From an uncultured Collinsella sp. (lineage in GTDB: Bacteria; Actinomycetota; Coriobacteriia; Coriobacteriales; Coriobacteriaceae), in assembly GCA_900546085.1 (NCBI GenBank), contig URBS01000005.1:1-38626 (forward strand): DNA of 38,626 nucleotides. The letters are read 5' to 3'. Positions 15,667 to 23,723 of this stretch are shown one piece after another. Below the pieces are notes generated by a model. It was not told the origin of the DNA and did no database searches. It was given only the letters and a program-made list of their open reading frames with translations. The position numbers were made by a program, and so were the translations under genes. Position 1 is the first letter of the stretch. The number at the start of each line of letters is the position of its first letter.

Positions 15667-15707
15667 GATGGAGCGGGATGGCTGACACTAGCTGCTGCGT
15701 GGTTTTG

Positions 15708-16484
15708 CTAGTAACTCACCTGGCAGGGAATGCCGAGGGCTTGGACGCGCGCGGCGATGGCGTCGAGCACCTCGGGCGCTGCTTTGGCAAGGCCGGCGAC
15801 CGGCGTCTCGCGTGCCACCGTGTAGATGGTCGTTTCCTGCGGACGAATGCGCTCGAGCGCCGCGAGCCAGGGGGCAACGTACTCCTCGCCGGTGTTATCG
15901 AGAGACTTGCTCCGGTACTCACCGCTCAAAAACATCGTCTGGATAATGACGTGACCGTCAAAGCTTGCGAACGTCTCGATCTGGTGCTCGACGTCATAGG
16001 GGCCAACGGGCTGGTCGAGCAGCTGGATAAACGCCGGGTCGACGGTATCGAGCTTAAGAATGTTGTCGTCGACCATCATGAGCGCGTCGTGCACCTCGGG
16101 GCGGTCGGCACGCGTGCCGTTGGAGAGCACGGCGATCTTGGAGTTTGGGGCAAGCTCGTCGCGCAGCGCGACGGCGCCGGCAATGGCCTGCGGAAACTCC
16201 GGTGCGGCGGTGGGCTCGCCGTTGCCTGCGAAGGTGATCACATCGGGGAGCTCGCCCTCGGCTGCCATCTCGCGCAGCTTTGCCTCGAGTGCATCGAGCA
16301 CCACGGCAGCCGTGTTATACGGCTCGTGGCAGGGGCGCTCGGCGTTGAGGCCGTTTTCGCAGTAAATGCAGTCGAACGTGCAGATTTTGCCGCTGGCCGG
16401 CATCATGTTGACGCCGAGCGAGAGACCAAGGCGACGGCTGCGAACGGGTCCAAAGATGGGGCTGGCATTCAAAAATGTAGACAT
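15708..16484 (-). CDS. Radical SAM protein
   Basis: This 258-residue protein has the cluster motif CTFDCIYC (CxxxCxxC) near residue 38, which binds the [4Fe-4S] cluster that cleaves S-adenosylmethionine. A GNGEPT segment (the SAM-binding GGE-like motif) and an LSNGTR strand follow. The N-terminal phrase FGPVRSRRLGLSLGVNMMP is typical of a conserved family of small radical SAM proteins of unknown substrate, sometimes annotated as Fe-S oxidoreductases. The start is ATG 16484, with GAGGAG 9 nt ahead; ATG 16490 in the same frame sits too close to that site. The long open frame upstream of these starts looks like chance. Confidence 0.85.
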   Translation of the reverse strand: MSTFLNASPIFGPVRSRRLGLSLGVNMMPASGKICTFDCIYCENGLNAERPCHEPYNTAAVVLDALEAKLREMAAEGELPDVITFAGNGEPTAAPEFPQAIAGAVALRDELAPNSKIAVLSNGTRADRPEVHDALMMVDDNILKLDTVDPAFIQLLDQPVGPYDVEHQIETFASFDGHVIIQTMFLSGEYRSKSLDNTGEEYVAPWLAALERIRPQETTIYTVARETPVAGLAKAAPEVLDAIAARVQALGIPCQVSY

Positions 16485-16709
16485 AGGCATATGCTCCTCA
16501 AGACTATTGCGCCTAAGCATAGCATCGGCTCCAAAGCGAGGTGCGGGCTCTTGCTTTACAAGTTTCGTTTTTTCACGTCGCTCATGATGCCGTGCCATGA
16601 AAAGCCTCGGGTCGGGTACAGTTAATCTGTTAACAAGGCGTAAAGCAATGCGGGTCCATCCAACCGTGCTGACGTGCAACTGGATGAGCATTGATGACGG
16701 GGGTACAAC

Positions 16710-17507
16710 ATGGATTTTACGGTCGAGAATGCGGGCACCACGATTGCCTGTCGCGAATATGCCGGCCCGGATGTGTCGCCTGATACTCCTGCCTTGGTGT
16801 GCGTGCACGGCGCTTGTGTCGACGGCACATTTTTCGACAGCATCGCTTGTGAGCTCAGTCGCAACTACCGCGTAATTGCCTACGACCGCCGCGGCTGTGG
16901 TGGCAGCAGCGATGCGGCAGACGGCAGCTATGATCTTGCCGCTCAGGCCGCCGACCTGCAAGCCGTGATCGAACACGTTGGCGCTCCGACAAATGTGCTT
17001 GCGCACAGCGCCGGTACGTTGGTGGCGTTGGAGCTTCTTCGTACCGAACCCCACCTCGTCGCCCGTGTGATTCTGCATGAGCCGGCTGTGTCGGCCGAAG
17101 GCGTCGGCATGGGCGCAGCTCCGGTTTTGCTCGATATGATTGCGGCTGGGAAGGTTTCAAGGGCGCTCCGGCTTTTCTTGGGAGCCCTCGGCGACTTGGA
17201 CCCCGAGGCTCCTGGAACGACCGAAGCAGAAGCCAAGCATGCCCTGCGCAACGGCCGCAGTTTCATGGCAAACGAATACGGGATTACTATGACCTGCGTT
17301 CCCGATTGGGATAGCGTTCGCGCGTCAAAAACGGTGGCCGCCGTGCTCCTGGGCGAGCTCTCGATTGGCACGCCCCGTGAGGCTGGTACGCGAGCGGCTG
17401 CCGAATATCTCGATTGTCTTCTCGTGACGATCCCGGGCGCGCATAACGGTCTGCGCGATCGCCCGGCAGCGGCTGCCCGGGCTGTCCGTGGCATCCTGGG
17501 GCTCTAA
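16710..17507 (+). CDS. Alpha/beta-fold hydrolase
   Basis: This 265-residue protein has the alpha/beta hydrolase layout. It carries an oxyanion strand VCVHGACVDGTFF, then YDRRGCGGSSD, the nucleophile elbow AHSAGTL (Ser about residue 106) and a C-terminal PGAHNG that supplies the catalytic His. No signal peptide is seen, so it is probably cytosolic. The substrate is not evident; esterases, lactonases and haloperoxidase-like enzymes share this pattern. It stands alone, divergent from the radical SAM gene. The 225-bp divergent region contains GTTAATCTGTTAAC-like symmetry at 16619-16634 that could be an operator, but this is weak. Confidence 0.85.
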   Translation: MDFTVENAGTTIACREYAGPDVSPDTPALVCVHGACVDGTFFDSIACELSRNYRVIAYDRRGCGGSSDAADGSYDLAAQAADLQAVIEHVGAPTNVLAHSAGTLVALELLRTEPHLVARVILHEPAVSAEGVGMGAAPVLLDMIAAGKVSRALRLFLGALGDLDPEAPGTTEAEAKHALRNGRSFMANEYGITMTCVPDWDSVRASKTVAAVLLGELSIGTPREAGTRAAAEYLDCLLVTIPGAHNGLRDRPAAAARAVRGILGL

Positions 17508-17718
17508 CACCCGCAATGGCTAAAGCAGGCTTCACCCGCAAACGTTTCGGCCGTGTTAACAAATGTGCTCAAAACCTCACGTCTGCGACTTCAATCGCGC
17601 CGCCTGCCAACTCATAAAAATGTAACAGCATTCACGTACTTACCTGCATCGACAAGGTGTTACCCTTGTAGCATTTGGAACCCACCGCTACCATGCGAAA
17701 CTATCGAAAGGGCCCCAT

Positions 17719-19599
17719 ATGCTCAATAATCACGAGGTCAATCTAACCGACGAGGAGGCTGCCGCCGAGGTCGCCCGCGTCGCGAAGACCTACCCCGTGG
17801 TGCGTTTGCTGTCGGCCGATCAGATTAAGAGCGAGCCTAACTGCCTGCTCGCCGGCGATCGCTGCCCTTGTCTGCGTCAGTCGAGTCTTGAGGCCTTGGC
17901 AGATTCGGGTGAGGTGTCGGAGCAGCTGCTCAATGATGGTATTGAGTACCGCGCCCGTCTGCGCCCTCTGAAGGTCGAGGGCGAGCCTCACGTCTTGCTG
18001 ATGGTGCGTCCGATCGATGAGCAAGAGGCCGCAGAAGAGGACCTTGTCTACACCGACGTGCTGACGAATGTGCGCAATCGCCGATATTACGAGGAAAAGC
18101 TCCGAAGCGCCCGCATGAATGCCGGCGTTGCGATGATCGACCTTGATGATTTTAGGGTCTTCAACGATACATGTGGCCGTCATGCCGGCGACCTTGCGCT
18201 CGGTGCTGTGGCGACAGCCATACGCAGCGGAATTCGTTCGACTGACGAGCTTGTGCGCTATGGCTGCGACAAGTTTGTGGTTGTCATGCCCAATATTCCC
18301 TCCGATGACTTCACCCGTCGCCTGCATCAGGTGTCCGATGCCGTTCGTTCCACGATTATTCCGGGCCATGAGTACGTGAGCTTGACGGCATGTGTTGGTG
18401 GCGTTCGCATTCATGGCGAGACGGTCGATGAGGGCGTTGGCCGCGCTGCCCAGTTATTGAGCCGCGCTAAGGCAAAAGCCGGTACGGTGGTGACCGATGC
18501 CGATTCCATCGAGGCCTTCCAAAGCGAAAAGCCCTTGGTGCTTATTATCGATGACTCCGAGATGAACCGAGCCATTCTCAGCGAGATGCTCAAGGACGAG
18601 TATTGCATCCTCGAGGCCGATAACGGTCGTATAGCGCTCGACATGGTCGACCGCTATGGCGATGAGTTGTCGCTCGTGATGTTGGACATTGTCATGCCGG
18701 GCATAAGCGGCTTTGAGGTGCTGGCCGATCTGTCGCGCCGAACGGGTATCGACAATCTGCCTGTCATCATGATTTCGAGCGAAGATTCCGATGATATGGT
18801 TCTGCGCGCGTACGAGCTGGGCGCCTCGGACTATATCAACCGCCCGTTTGACTCCCGTATCGTGCGCCGCCGCGTAAGCAACACCATCCGCCTGTACGCC
18901 AAACAGCGCCGCCTGACGAGCCTGCTGTCCCAGCAGTACAACGAGCGCGTCAAGAACAGTCGCATGCTCATCGACATCATGGCCGGCGTCATGGAGCTTC
19001 GCAACGGCGAGAGCGGTAGGCACGTTACGAACATCGAAAAGCTGACCGAGCTGCTGCTTGGCTATCTGGTCCAGCGTAGCGGCACGATCTCCCTCGACAA
19101 TGAGGAACGCTCCACGATCGCCCTGGCTTCGGCGCTGCACGATATCGGCAAGATGTCGATTGACGATGCGATCCTCAACAAGCCCGGGCGCCTCACGCCC
19201 GAGGAATTCGAGATTATGAAGACGCATACCACGATTGGCGCCAACATGCTGCTCGAGCTGGGCAGCCATCACGCCGGCAATGCGCTTTTGGAATATGCGT
19301 ACCAGATTGCGCGTTGGCACCACGAGCGCTGGGACGGCAGGGGTTATCCCGACGGTCTTAAGGGCGACGATATCCCCATCGCCGCGCAGGTGGTTTCGGT
19401 GGCTGACGTGTACGATGCACTGACGAGCGTGCGCGTATACAAGGACGCTATCCCGCACGAGGAGGCGATCCAGATGATCCTGGACGGTAAGTGCGGCACC
19501 TTTAACCCGCTGCTGCTCGATTGCCTGCTCGAGGTGCAAGACCAAATTGCCGAGACGTTGGCACGCCCCGCCGACGTCGTCGCGTTTCCCACGATTTAG
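17719..19599 (+). CDS. Degenerate GGDEF / receiver / HD-GYP signalling protein
   Basis: This 626-residue cytosolic protein has three regions after an N-terminal sensory-like stretch. Residues 110-260 resemble a GGDEF domain, but the active-site loop reads YGCDKF instead of GGDEF, so cyclase activity is unlikely. Residues 270-395 form a response-regulator receiver with the acidic pair IDD and phospho-acceptor Asp in MLDIVMPG; the usual lysine is Arg in INRPF. Residues 430-610 form an HD-GYP domain with HDIGK and HHERWDGRGYPDG intact, so it should hydrolyse c-di-GMP or a related dinucleotide. An Hpt gene follows 24 nt downstream, suggesting phosphorelay control of the phosphodiesterase. No histidine kinase is in the window. 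The start is ATG 17719 after GAAAGGG. Confidence 0.9.
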   Translation: MLNNHEVNLTDEEAAAEVARVAKTYPVVRLLSADQIKSEPNCLLAGDRCPCLRQSSLEALADSGEVSEQLLNDGIEYRARLRPLKVEGEPHVLLMVRPIDEQEAAEEDLVYTDVLTNVRNRRYYEEKLRSARMNAGVAMIDLDDFRVFNDTCGRHAGDLALGAVATAIRSGIRSTDELVRYGCDKFVVVMPNIPSDDFTRRLHQVSDAVRSTIIPGHEYVSLTACVGGVRIHGETVDEGVGRAAQLLSRAKAKAGTVVTDADSIEAFQSEKPLVLIIDDSEMNRAILSEMLKDEYCILEADNGRIALDMVDRYGDELSLVMLDIVMPGISGFEVLADLSRRTGIDNLPVIMISSEDSDDMVLRAYELGASDYINRPFDSRIVRRRVSNTIRLYAKQRRLTSLLSQQYNERVKNSRMLIDIMAGVMELRNGESGRHVTNIEKLTELLLGYLVQRSGTISLDNEERSTIALASALHDIGKMSIDDAILNKPGRLTPEEFEIMKTHTTIGANMLLELGSHHAGNALLEYAYQIARWHHERWDGRGYPDGLKGDDIPIAAQVVSVADVYDALTSVRVYKDAIPHEEAIQMILDGKCGTFNPLLLDCLLEVQDQIAETLARPADVVAFPTI

Positions 19600-19623
19600 T
19601 TTGACCAAAGGAGTTTTTAATCC

Positions 19624-19980
19624 ATGATTTCCATGCGTGAGGCGTATGAGAAGATCGGCGCTAATTATGACGACGCGTGCGCTCGGCTGATGGGCGGGGA
19701 AATGCTTGCCCGCTTTGCCCTCAAGTTTTTGGATGACGAGAGCATGGACAAGCTGGAGGCCGCCATGGCGGCAGGAGACGCCGAAGGTGCGTTTATGGCA
19801 GCGCACACGCTCAAGGGCGTGAGCCAGAACCTGGGATTCGATAATCTGTACGAGCCGGCGGTCGTGGTGACCGAGGCGCTGCGTGGCGCCGATGCCGTTG
19901 ATGGTGCCCGCGAGGGAATGCATGCGCTGCAGCGGCAATATGCGGCTACGATGTCGGCCCTGCGCGAGGCGGCCGAGTAA
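19624..19980 (+). CDS. Hpt-domain phosphotransfer protein
   Basis: This 118-residue helical protein carries the Hpt motif AAHTLKGVSQNLGF, whose histidine accepts phosphate from one receiver and passes it to another. It is a stand-alone Hpt module with no kinase or receiver fused to it. It follows the receiver/HD-GYP gene by 24 nt with an AAAGGAG ribosome site, so the two are almost certainly co-transcribed. The receiver domain next door is the likely partner. The kinase that feeds the pair must lie elsewhere. Confidence 0.92.
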   Translation: MISMREAYEKIGANYDDACARLMGGEMLARFALKFLDDESMDKLEAAMAAGDAEGAFMAAHTLKGVSQNLGFDNLYEPAVVVTEALRGADAVDGAREGMHALQRQYAATMSALREAAE

Positions 19981-20005
19981 GAGGCTGTGAGCCTTGATTG
20001 ACTAT

Positions 20006-20069
20006 GAGAGTGGATAATCTCCCGTTTTAGGCCCGGTGGCGGCCTCAAAGTGGGAGATTATCCACTCTC
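20006..20069. repeat. Palindrome with 18-bp perfect arms plus an extra half-site
   Basis: GAGAGTGGATAATCTCCC (20006-20023) pairs perfectly with 20052-20069 across a 28-nt spacer containing a GGCC/GGCC mini-dyad. A third half-site, CCACTCTCG, follows at 20091-20099. It lies between the Hpt gene and the DUF2975 operon. It resembles the other large intergenic palindromes in size but not in sequence. Confidence 0.85.
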
Positions 20070-20130
20070 GTTCGATACGTGTCCAAAAATCCACTCTCGC
20101 GCACTGGCGGGGCTTTCCGCATGCAATCCA

Positions 20131-20164
20131 TATCGTTGTTCGATAAACTGTTCGAATAACGATA
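20131..20164. promoter_or_regulatory. Inverted-repeat operator upstream of the DUF2975/HTH operon
   Basis: TATCGTTGTTCGA (20131-20143) is repeated in inverse as TCGAATAACGATA (20152-20164), matching at 12 of 13 positions around an 8-nt centre. It ends 20 bp before the DUF2975 start codon, where it would overlap the promoter. The downstream HTH protein is the natural candidate to bind it. Confidence 0.6.
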
Positions 20165-20184
20165 GAGTCGATGAGGGTGAGTGT

Positions 20185-20745
20185 ATGTCCAACAGCGTTC
20201 AGCGTATGGCCAAGGCGGGCGAAAATATCAGGAAGCTTGGTTTTTGCATGGCAGCCGTTTTTGCAGGGATGCTCGTCGCTTTTGCCGCGTTGGTTGTTTA
20301 CGTGATCTGGTATGCGGTTGCAAACGTTGCTTCTGTCGATTCTTTCGGTGTCGTGACGCTTCTCGATGGCGGGTGCATCGTTATCCCAAGCGGACTGTGC
20401 CTGGCGCTCGTCGTGGGTATTTCGCTTGTCGTTTTGTGCGGGATCAGCCGTAATATCTCTCGGGGCGTCTCGCCCTTTACCAAGACGCATGTGCGGCTTA
20501 TCCGTGTTCTCGCGCTTGCCTTTGCTGTTAACGCCGCGGTTTCGCTTGTTGGTGCCTATGGATCGGTTAGTCTCACCATTGGCGGACTGGAGCTTTACAT
20601 CGTGCCTCATTCCTTCGTTATTGAGATTTGCCAAGGCGCTACCTTTGATGCGGGGTCGTTTATCGGCGCAGTTGTCTGTTTGTTTATCTCGGCGATCTGG
20701 AGTTATGCCTCGCTGCTCCAAGAGCAGTCTGACGAGCTTGTGTAG
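20185..20745 (+). CDS. DUF2975 membrane protein
   Basis: This 186-residue protein has four hydrophobic segments, near residues 20-45, 65-90, 110-135 and 155-178. The pattern, including the RNISRGVSPFTKTHVRLIR loop, is that of DUF2975 proteins. These are nearly always encoded directly before a small Cro/C1 regulator, as here, 8 nt from the next start. The function is unknown; the pairing suggests a membrane sensor or sequestering partner for the regulator. ATG 20185 is preceded by GAGGGTGAG. An inverted-repeat operator lies just upstream. Confidence 0.85.
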   Translation: MSNSVQRMAKAGENIRKLGFCMAAVFAGMLVAFAALVVYVIWYAVANVASVDSFGVVTLLDGGCIVIPSGLCLALVVGISLVVLCGISRNISRGVSPFTKTHVRLIRVLALAFAVNAAVSLVGAYGSVSLTIGGLELYIVPHSFVIEICQGATFDAGSFIGAVVCLFISAIWSYASLLQEQSDELV

Positions 20746-20753
20746 GAGGAAAC

Positions 20754-21083
20754 ATGAGCTATCTCATCATCGAGCTTGAGACGCAGCTGCTTAAGACCGG
20801 AAAGACCAGTGCTGATCTGATTCGAGCGACGGGGCATACTCCGGCTAATATTTCAAAGCTTAGAAACGGAAAGATAAAAGCTATTCGCCTAAAGACGCTC
20901 CTCGATATCTGTGATGAGCTTGATTGTCAACCGGGAGATATTATTCAGCGCGTGAGCGAGAAAGAGCTTGAGGAGCTTATTGTCGAGCGCGCGAAAAATG
21001 TCGTGAGACAGATGCGGGACGGCGGAGGCAACGAGGCGTCGCTTCCGACATCAGTCTTTGCTGTCGATTTGAGCGACGAGTAG
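20754..21083 (+). CDS. Small Cro/C1-type (YozG-like) transcriptional regulator
   Basis: This 109-residue protein has a helix-turn-helix in its first 65 residues. The recognition region is around GHTPANISKLRNGKIKAIRL, followed by TLLDICDELDCQPGDII, a hallmark of the small YozG-like HTH family that partners DUF2975 proteins. The C-terminal part is charged and helical. A GGAGGA ribosome site precedes ATG 20754. TATCG/CGATA half-sites upstream of both its own operon and the next ABC operon suggest it controls both; this is inference. A terminator follows at 21124. Confidence 0.88.
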   Translation: MSYLIIELETQLLKTGKTSADLIRATGHTPANISKLRNGKIKAIRLKTLLDICDELDCQPGDIIQRVSEKELEELIVERAKNVVRQMRDGGGNEASLPTSVFAVDLSDE

Positions 21084-21123
21084 CTTAAGGCGAACAACTA
21101 AAACGAAATATCAGCGTGAAGGG

Positions 21124-21152
21124 ACCCGTGTCTAACACGGGTTCTTTCTTTT
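21124..21152 (+). terminator. Intrinsic terminator after the HTH gene
   Basis: ACCCGTGT (21124-21131) pairs with ACACGGGT (21135-21142) around a CTA loop. A T-rich tail, TCTTTCTTTT, follows. This separates the DUF2975/HTH operon from the ABC operon. Confidence 0.88.
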
Positions 21153-21160
21153 AGATTATC

Positions 21161-21210
21161 TTGACAAATATGAGTTATCGAAAAACAATAACAACTATGG
21201 AAAACGATAA
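21161..21210 (+). promoter_or_regulatory. Promoter and probable operator of the ABC exporter
   Basis: A consensus TTGACA (21161-21166) is followed 17 bp later by AACAAT (21184-21189), a weak -10. TTATCG (21175-21180) lies between the boxes and AACGATAA (21203-21210) lies just downstream. Together they form inverse half-sites like those at 20131-20164. A repressor bound there would block transcription. Confidence 0.55.
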
Positions 21211-21227
21211 AGTAAAGAAGGAACGAT

Positions 21228-21989
21228 ATGAGCGGTTTTGCTATCAAGCGGAACGGGAGGCCAATGAACGCATCAACGATAAGGCTATCAAGGGTGTCAA
21301 AGCGCTACGGGAAACGGCGCGTTTTGCATGACGTTTCCTTCGAGGTGGATCAGTCTGAGCTTTGCGCCCTTGTTGGTGCAAACGGGGCGGGCAAAAGCAC
21401 GCTTATTAAAATAGTGCTGGGCCTCTGTGAGCCATCGTCGGGGAGCGTGGAGCTCTTTGGAGGCAAGTCGGAAAAAGAGCTGAGCCTGATGCGGACGCGT
21501 GTCGGCTATGTGCCAGATTCTTGCGGAGCATACCAATCTCTCAGTGCGGCTGAGAATCTTCGGATCCGATGTGCGGAATGGGGGCTCGATGAGAAACGTG
21601 AGGTTCCTCGCGTCTTGGGCCTGGTCGGGCTGGACGTCGATGAGAAAAAGAGCGTGAGCAGTTTTTCTCTGGGAATGAAACGGCGACTGGATATAGCTAC
21701 GGCTTTATTGGGCGACACCGACGTACTAATTTTCGATGAGCCGGCAAATGGATTGGATCCGTTGGGCATCGAGAGTATATGGGCCCTTATCGGTCGATTG
21801 AATCGGGAGCAGGGCAAAACCATGCTTATCTCTAGCCACGACTTGGATGAGCTGGCATCGGTTGCAACAAGCTGCCTGTTTCTTCATGACGGTGAACTGC
21901 TAAAAAAGGAATCGATGGACGTCATAAGGGATGAGGCGCCATCCCTAAAAGAGTATTACAGGCGCTTGATGAAGGCGGTCTCGCTATGA
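21228..21989 (+). CDS. ABC transporter ATP-binding protein (BcrA-type)
   Basis: This 253-residue ATPase has Walker A GANGAGKST, a Q-loop region VGYVPDS, signature SFSLGMKRRLDIATAL and Walker B VLIFDEPANGLDP, with switch His in SSHDLDE. The variant SLGM signature and DEPANGLDP are typical of bacitracin/lantibiotic-type exporters and immunity pumps. The ATG overlaps nothing and has AAGGAA ahead. It starts a three-gene operon with two permeases, the first overlapping by 4 nt. Codon use is less GC-rich than most neighbours, which may reflect acquisition. The substrate is probably an antimicrobial peptide or a hydrophobic compound, but this is not provable from sequence. Confidence 0.92.
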   Translation: MSGFAIKRNGRPMNASTIRLSRVSKRYGKRRVLHDVSFEVDQSELCALVGANGAGKSTLIKIVLGLCEPSSGSVELFGGKSEKELSLMRTRVGYVPDSCGAYQSLSAAENLRIRCAEWGLDEKREVPRVLGLVGLDVDEKKSVSSFSLGMKRRLDIATALLGDTDVLIFDEPANGLDPLGIESIWALIGRLNREQGKTMLISSHDLDELASVATSCLFLHDGELLKKESMDVIRDEAPSLKEYYRRLMKAVSL

Positions 21990-22810
21990 AGCGGGCGATC
22001 CATCCCATAAAGGCAGATATGATGCGTTTGCACAGGATATTTCCGGCGAAGTTTGGTCTTGCGCTTATGTTGGCGTTCGGCCTTCTCTTCGGCATCTTTC
22101 TAAAAAACGGAACAACGTTGCTCGTCTTTGGCTATGGCGTTTGTGGGGAGGATATTGGTTTCCTCTGGAATGCAATCGATCCTTCTGCGCCTGATGAGTC
22201 CCTTGCGCGCAGCGCTTTTGCCGGTACATCCCTGTTCGTTCCGCTCATCGTTTGCCTGGCGATTTTACAGGAGCGCGGCTATGAAGAGGGATGCCGAATT
22301 TCTTCAGCAAGAGGTCTTGCCCGCTTTAACGGGGCTCTGGCACATGTACTTTCGTCTGCTTTAATAATCGGCGCAGCATATAGCGCGCTTTGCCTTCTTC
22401 TTTTTGCAATAGCCATAATACGTGGAGGGCATAACTACTCGCACAACATACTAACTGTATTTTTGCCTGCAATGGTAGTCAACGCCGTATTGGTGATATC
22501 GGTTGCGCTGGAGACGGTGACCATCTATCGGATAACGGGCAGCGCTGTATTGAGCGGGGCCGTGGTGATAGTTGGATTTGTCATGAGCTTGACGCTCTAC
22601 GGAGCCTTCCTTCAGGCACCTATACCATCCTTGCGATGGATCTTCTTCCTTCCGGGGCCGTACCTTGGAGTCGGATGTGCCCTTGGGTATAGCGATATGG
22701 GGCAGCTGACGCTTCTGGGATATGGCGTGGCAGCCAGCTGTCTATCGGTATTGATTTACGCTCTCTTGAGCTTTCGCGCTGGGGGTGTGCTCAATGGCTC
22801 GTCAGATTAA
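21986..22810 (+). CDS. ABC exporter membrane subunit 1
   Basis: This 274-residue hydrophobic protein has about six membrane segments. Its first segment follows a short cytoplasmic head (FPAKFGLALMLAFGLLFGIFL), and later ones lie near residues 75-90, 115-140, 150-172, 185-205 and 240-262. It has no ATPase motifs and starts inside the ATPase stop codon (ATGA overlap), so it is the membrane partner. It resembles ABC-2-type permeases in topology but not in an obvious signature, as is common for lantibiotic-immunity permeases. Confidence 0.82.
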   Translation: MKRAIHPIKADMMRLHRIFPAKFGLALMLAFGLLFGIFLKNGTTLLVFGYGVCGEDIGFLWNAIDPSAPDESLARSAFAGTSLFVPLIVCLAILQERGYEEGCRISSARGLARFNGALAHVLSSALIIGAAYSALCLLLFAIAIIRGGHNYSHNILTVFLPAMVVNAVLVISVALETVTIYRITGSAVLSGAVVIVGFVMSLTLYGAFLQAPIPSLRWIFFLPGPYLGVGCALGYSDMGQLTLLGYGVAASCLSVLIYALLSFRAGGVLNGSSD

Positions 22811-23612
22811 AAGACTTCTCCAGTCAGAATTGAAGCATGTGAGCAAATGGGCGTTCGCCTTAATCCTGGTAATTTATGCGTACATGGTGATATTGCAGCT
22901 TAATTCTTTCCCGATGTGGTTCTGTAGCCTCCGTGAGAACAGTTTCTTGGGTTTTTTCCCAGACCCGACGCTTCGGCTATCGGCGGAGGATGTCCTTCTA
23001 TTTGGCAATGCAGAGGTTTTTCGCGGTCTGCTGTTCAACGTAGCCCCGTTGGCCCATGCATTGTTCTTTCCGTTCATCGCGGCTTGCATTGTGCCGCGCT
23101 TTGTCAGTTCGGGCTTTGTCGAGGAACCGTGGGGGTTGTCGGAGGCTCGGGGAGGGAAGCGTGTGTGCGCTATCGTTGCGCGAGTGGTGCTATCTTCTTT
23201 TGCCCTTTTGGGCGCGTTTGTCCTGTCGAGTGTCGTTTTGTACTGTCTTAACTGCGCAATCGTTTCGGATGCTCAGCAGTATTTCAACCTGAATATGTTT
23301 TGCGATCGACTTCTTCTGGCGAGTGCGGTCTGCCTTGCATACGTGGTCTCTTGCGTGATCGTTGTTTCCTATTTTGGGTCCGGCTTCGGTCCGATTGGCA
23401 TGCTGTTGCTTGTCAACGTCGTAACGATCTACATACAGGTCGGAGCCAATTCCATGCTTCCGTTTCCGTCCTCGATGCTCATGTGGATTTGCGGCGTGAC
23501 CCCGTTGGGGAATGGTCAATGCATTTCGATTTTAATTGACTGCCTCATAAACATAGCAAGCGTTTTTACCATTTGCTTTACTGTCGACCAATTGCGGTCG
23601 AGATTTCTTTGA
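22794..23612 (+). CDS. ABC exporter membrane subunit 2
   Basis: This 272-residue second permease has about six hydrophobic segments, including WAFALILVIYAYMVILQL near the start, a long extracytoplasmic loop before residue 85, and a very hydrophobic C-terminal third. The start is ATG 22794, 8 nt after GGGGG; an in-frame GTG at 22785 is also possible. It overlaps the previous permease gene by 17 nt. Two different membrane subunits with one ATPase match the heterodimeric arrangement of antimicrobial peptide immunity systems. No peptide precursor or kinase gene is visible beside it. Confidence 0.82.
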   Translation: MARQIKRLLQSELKHVSKWAFALILVIYAYMVILQLNSFPMWFCSLRENSFLGFFPDPTLRLSAEDVLLFGNAEVFRGLLFNVAPLAHALFFPFIAACIVPRFVSSGFVEEPWGLSEARGGKRVCAIVARVVLSSFALLGAFVLSSVVLYCLNCAIVSDAQQYFNLNMFCDRLLLASAVCLAYVVSCVIVVSYFGSGFGPIGMLLLVNVVTIYIQVGANSMLPFPSSMLMWICGVTPLGNGQCISILIDCLINIASVFTICFTVDQLRSRFL

Positions 23613-23650
23613 TTGTTTGTGAGGGATGATCATACCGAGCATACCAAATA

Positions 23651-23690
23651 CAGCGGGGGCGGGCGCCGTGGCTGGTGCTCGCCCCCGCTG
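23651..23690. terminator. Shared hairpin between convergent ABC and amidotransferase genes
   Basis: CAGCGGGGGCG (23651-23661) pairs perfectly with CGCCCCCGCTG (23680-23690). It lies midway between two genes pointing toward each other. The T-tails are weak on both strands. Confidence 0.65.
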
Positions 23691-23723
23691 GCATAGGAGG
23701 ATTTAACCTGTGCAGTTTTCCAG

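Noticed and set aside
16619..16634. GTTAA-TCTG-TTAAC as a Rex-type operator
   Set aside because: The arms are short, the sequence does not match the TTGTGAA...TTCACAA consensus well, and no Rex gene or redox gene is adjacent.
17649..17674. TCGACA/TAGCAT promoter for the HD-GYP gene
   Set aside because: The 14-bp spacing is too short for a sigma-70-type promoter.
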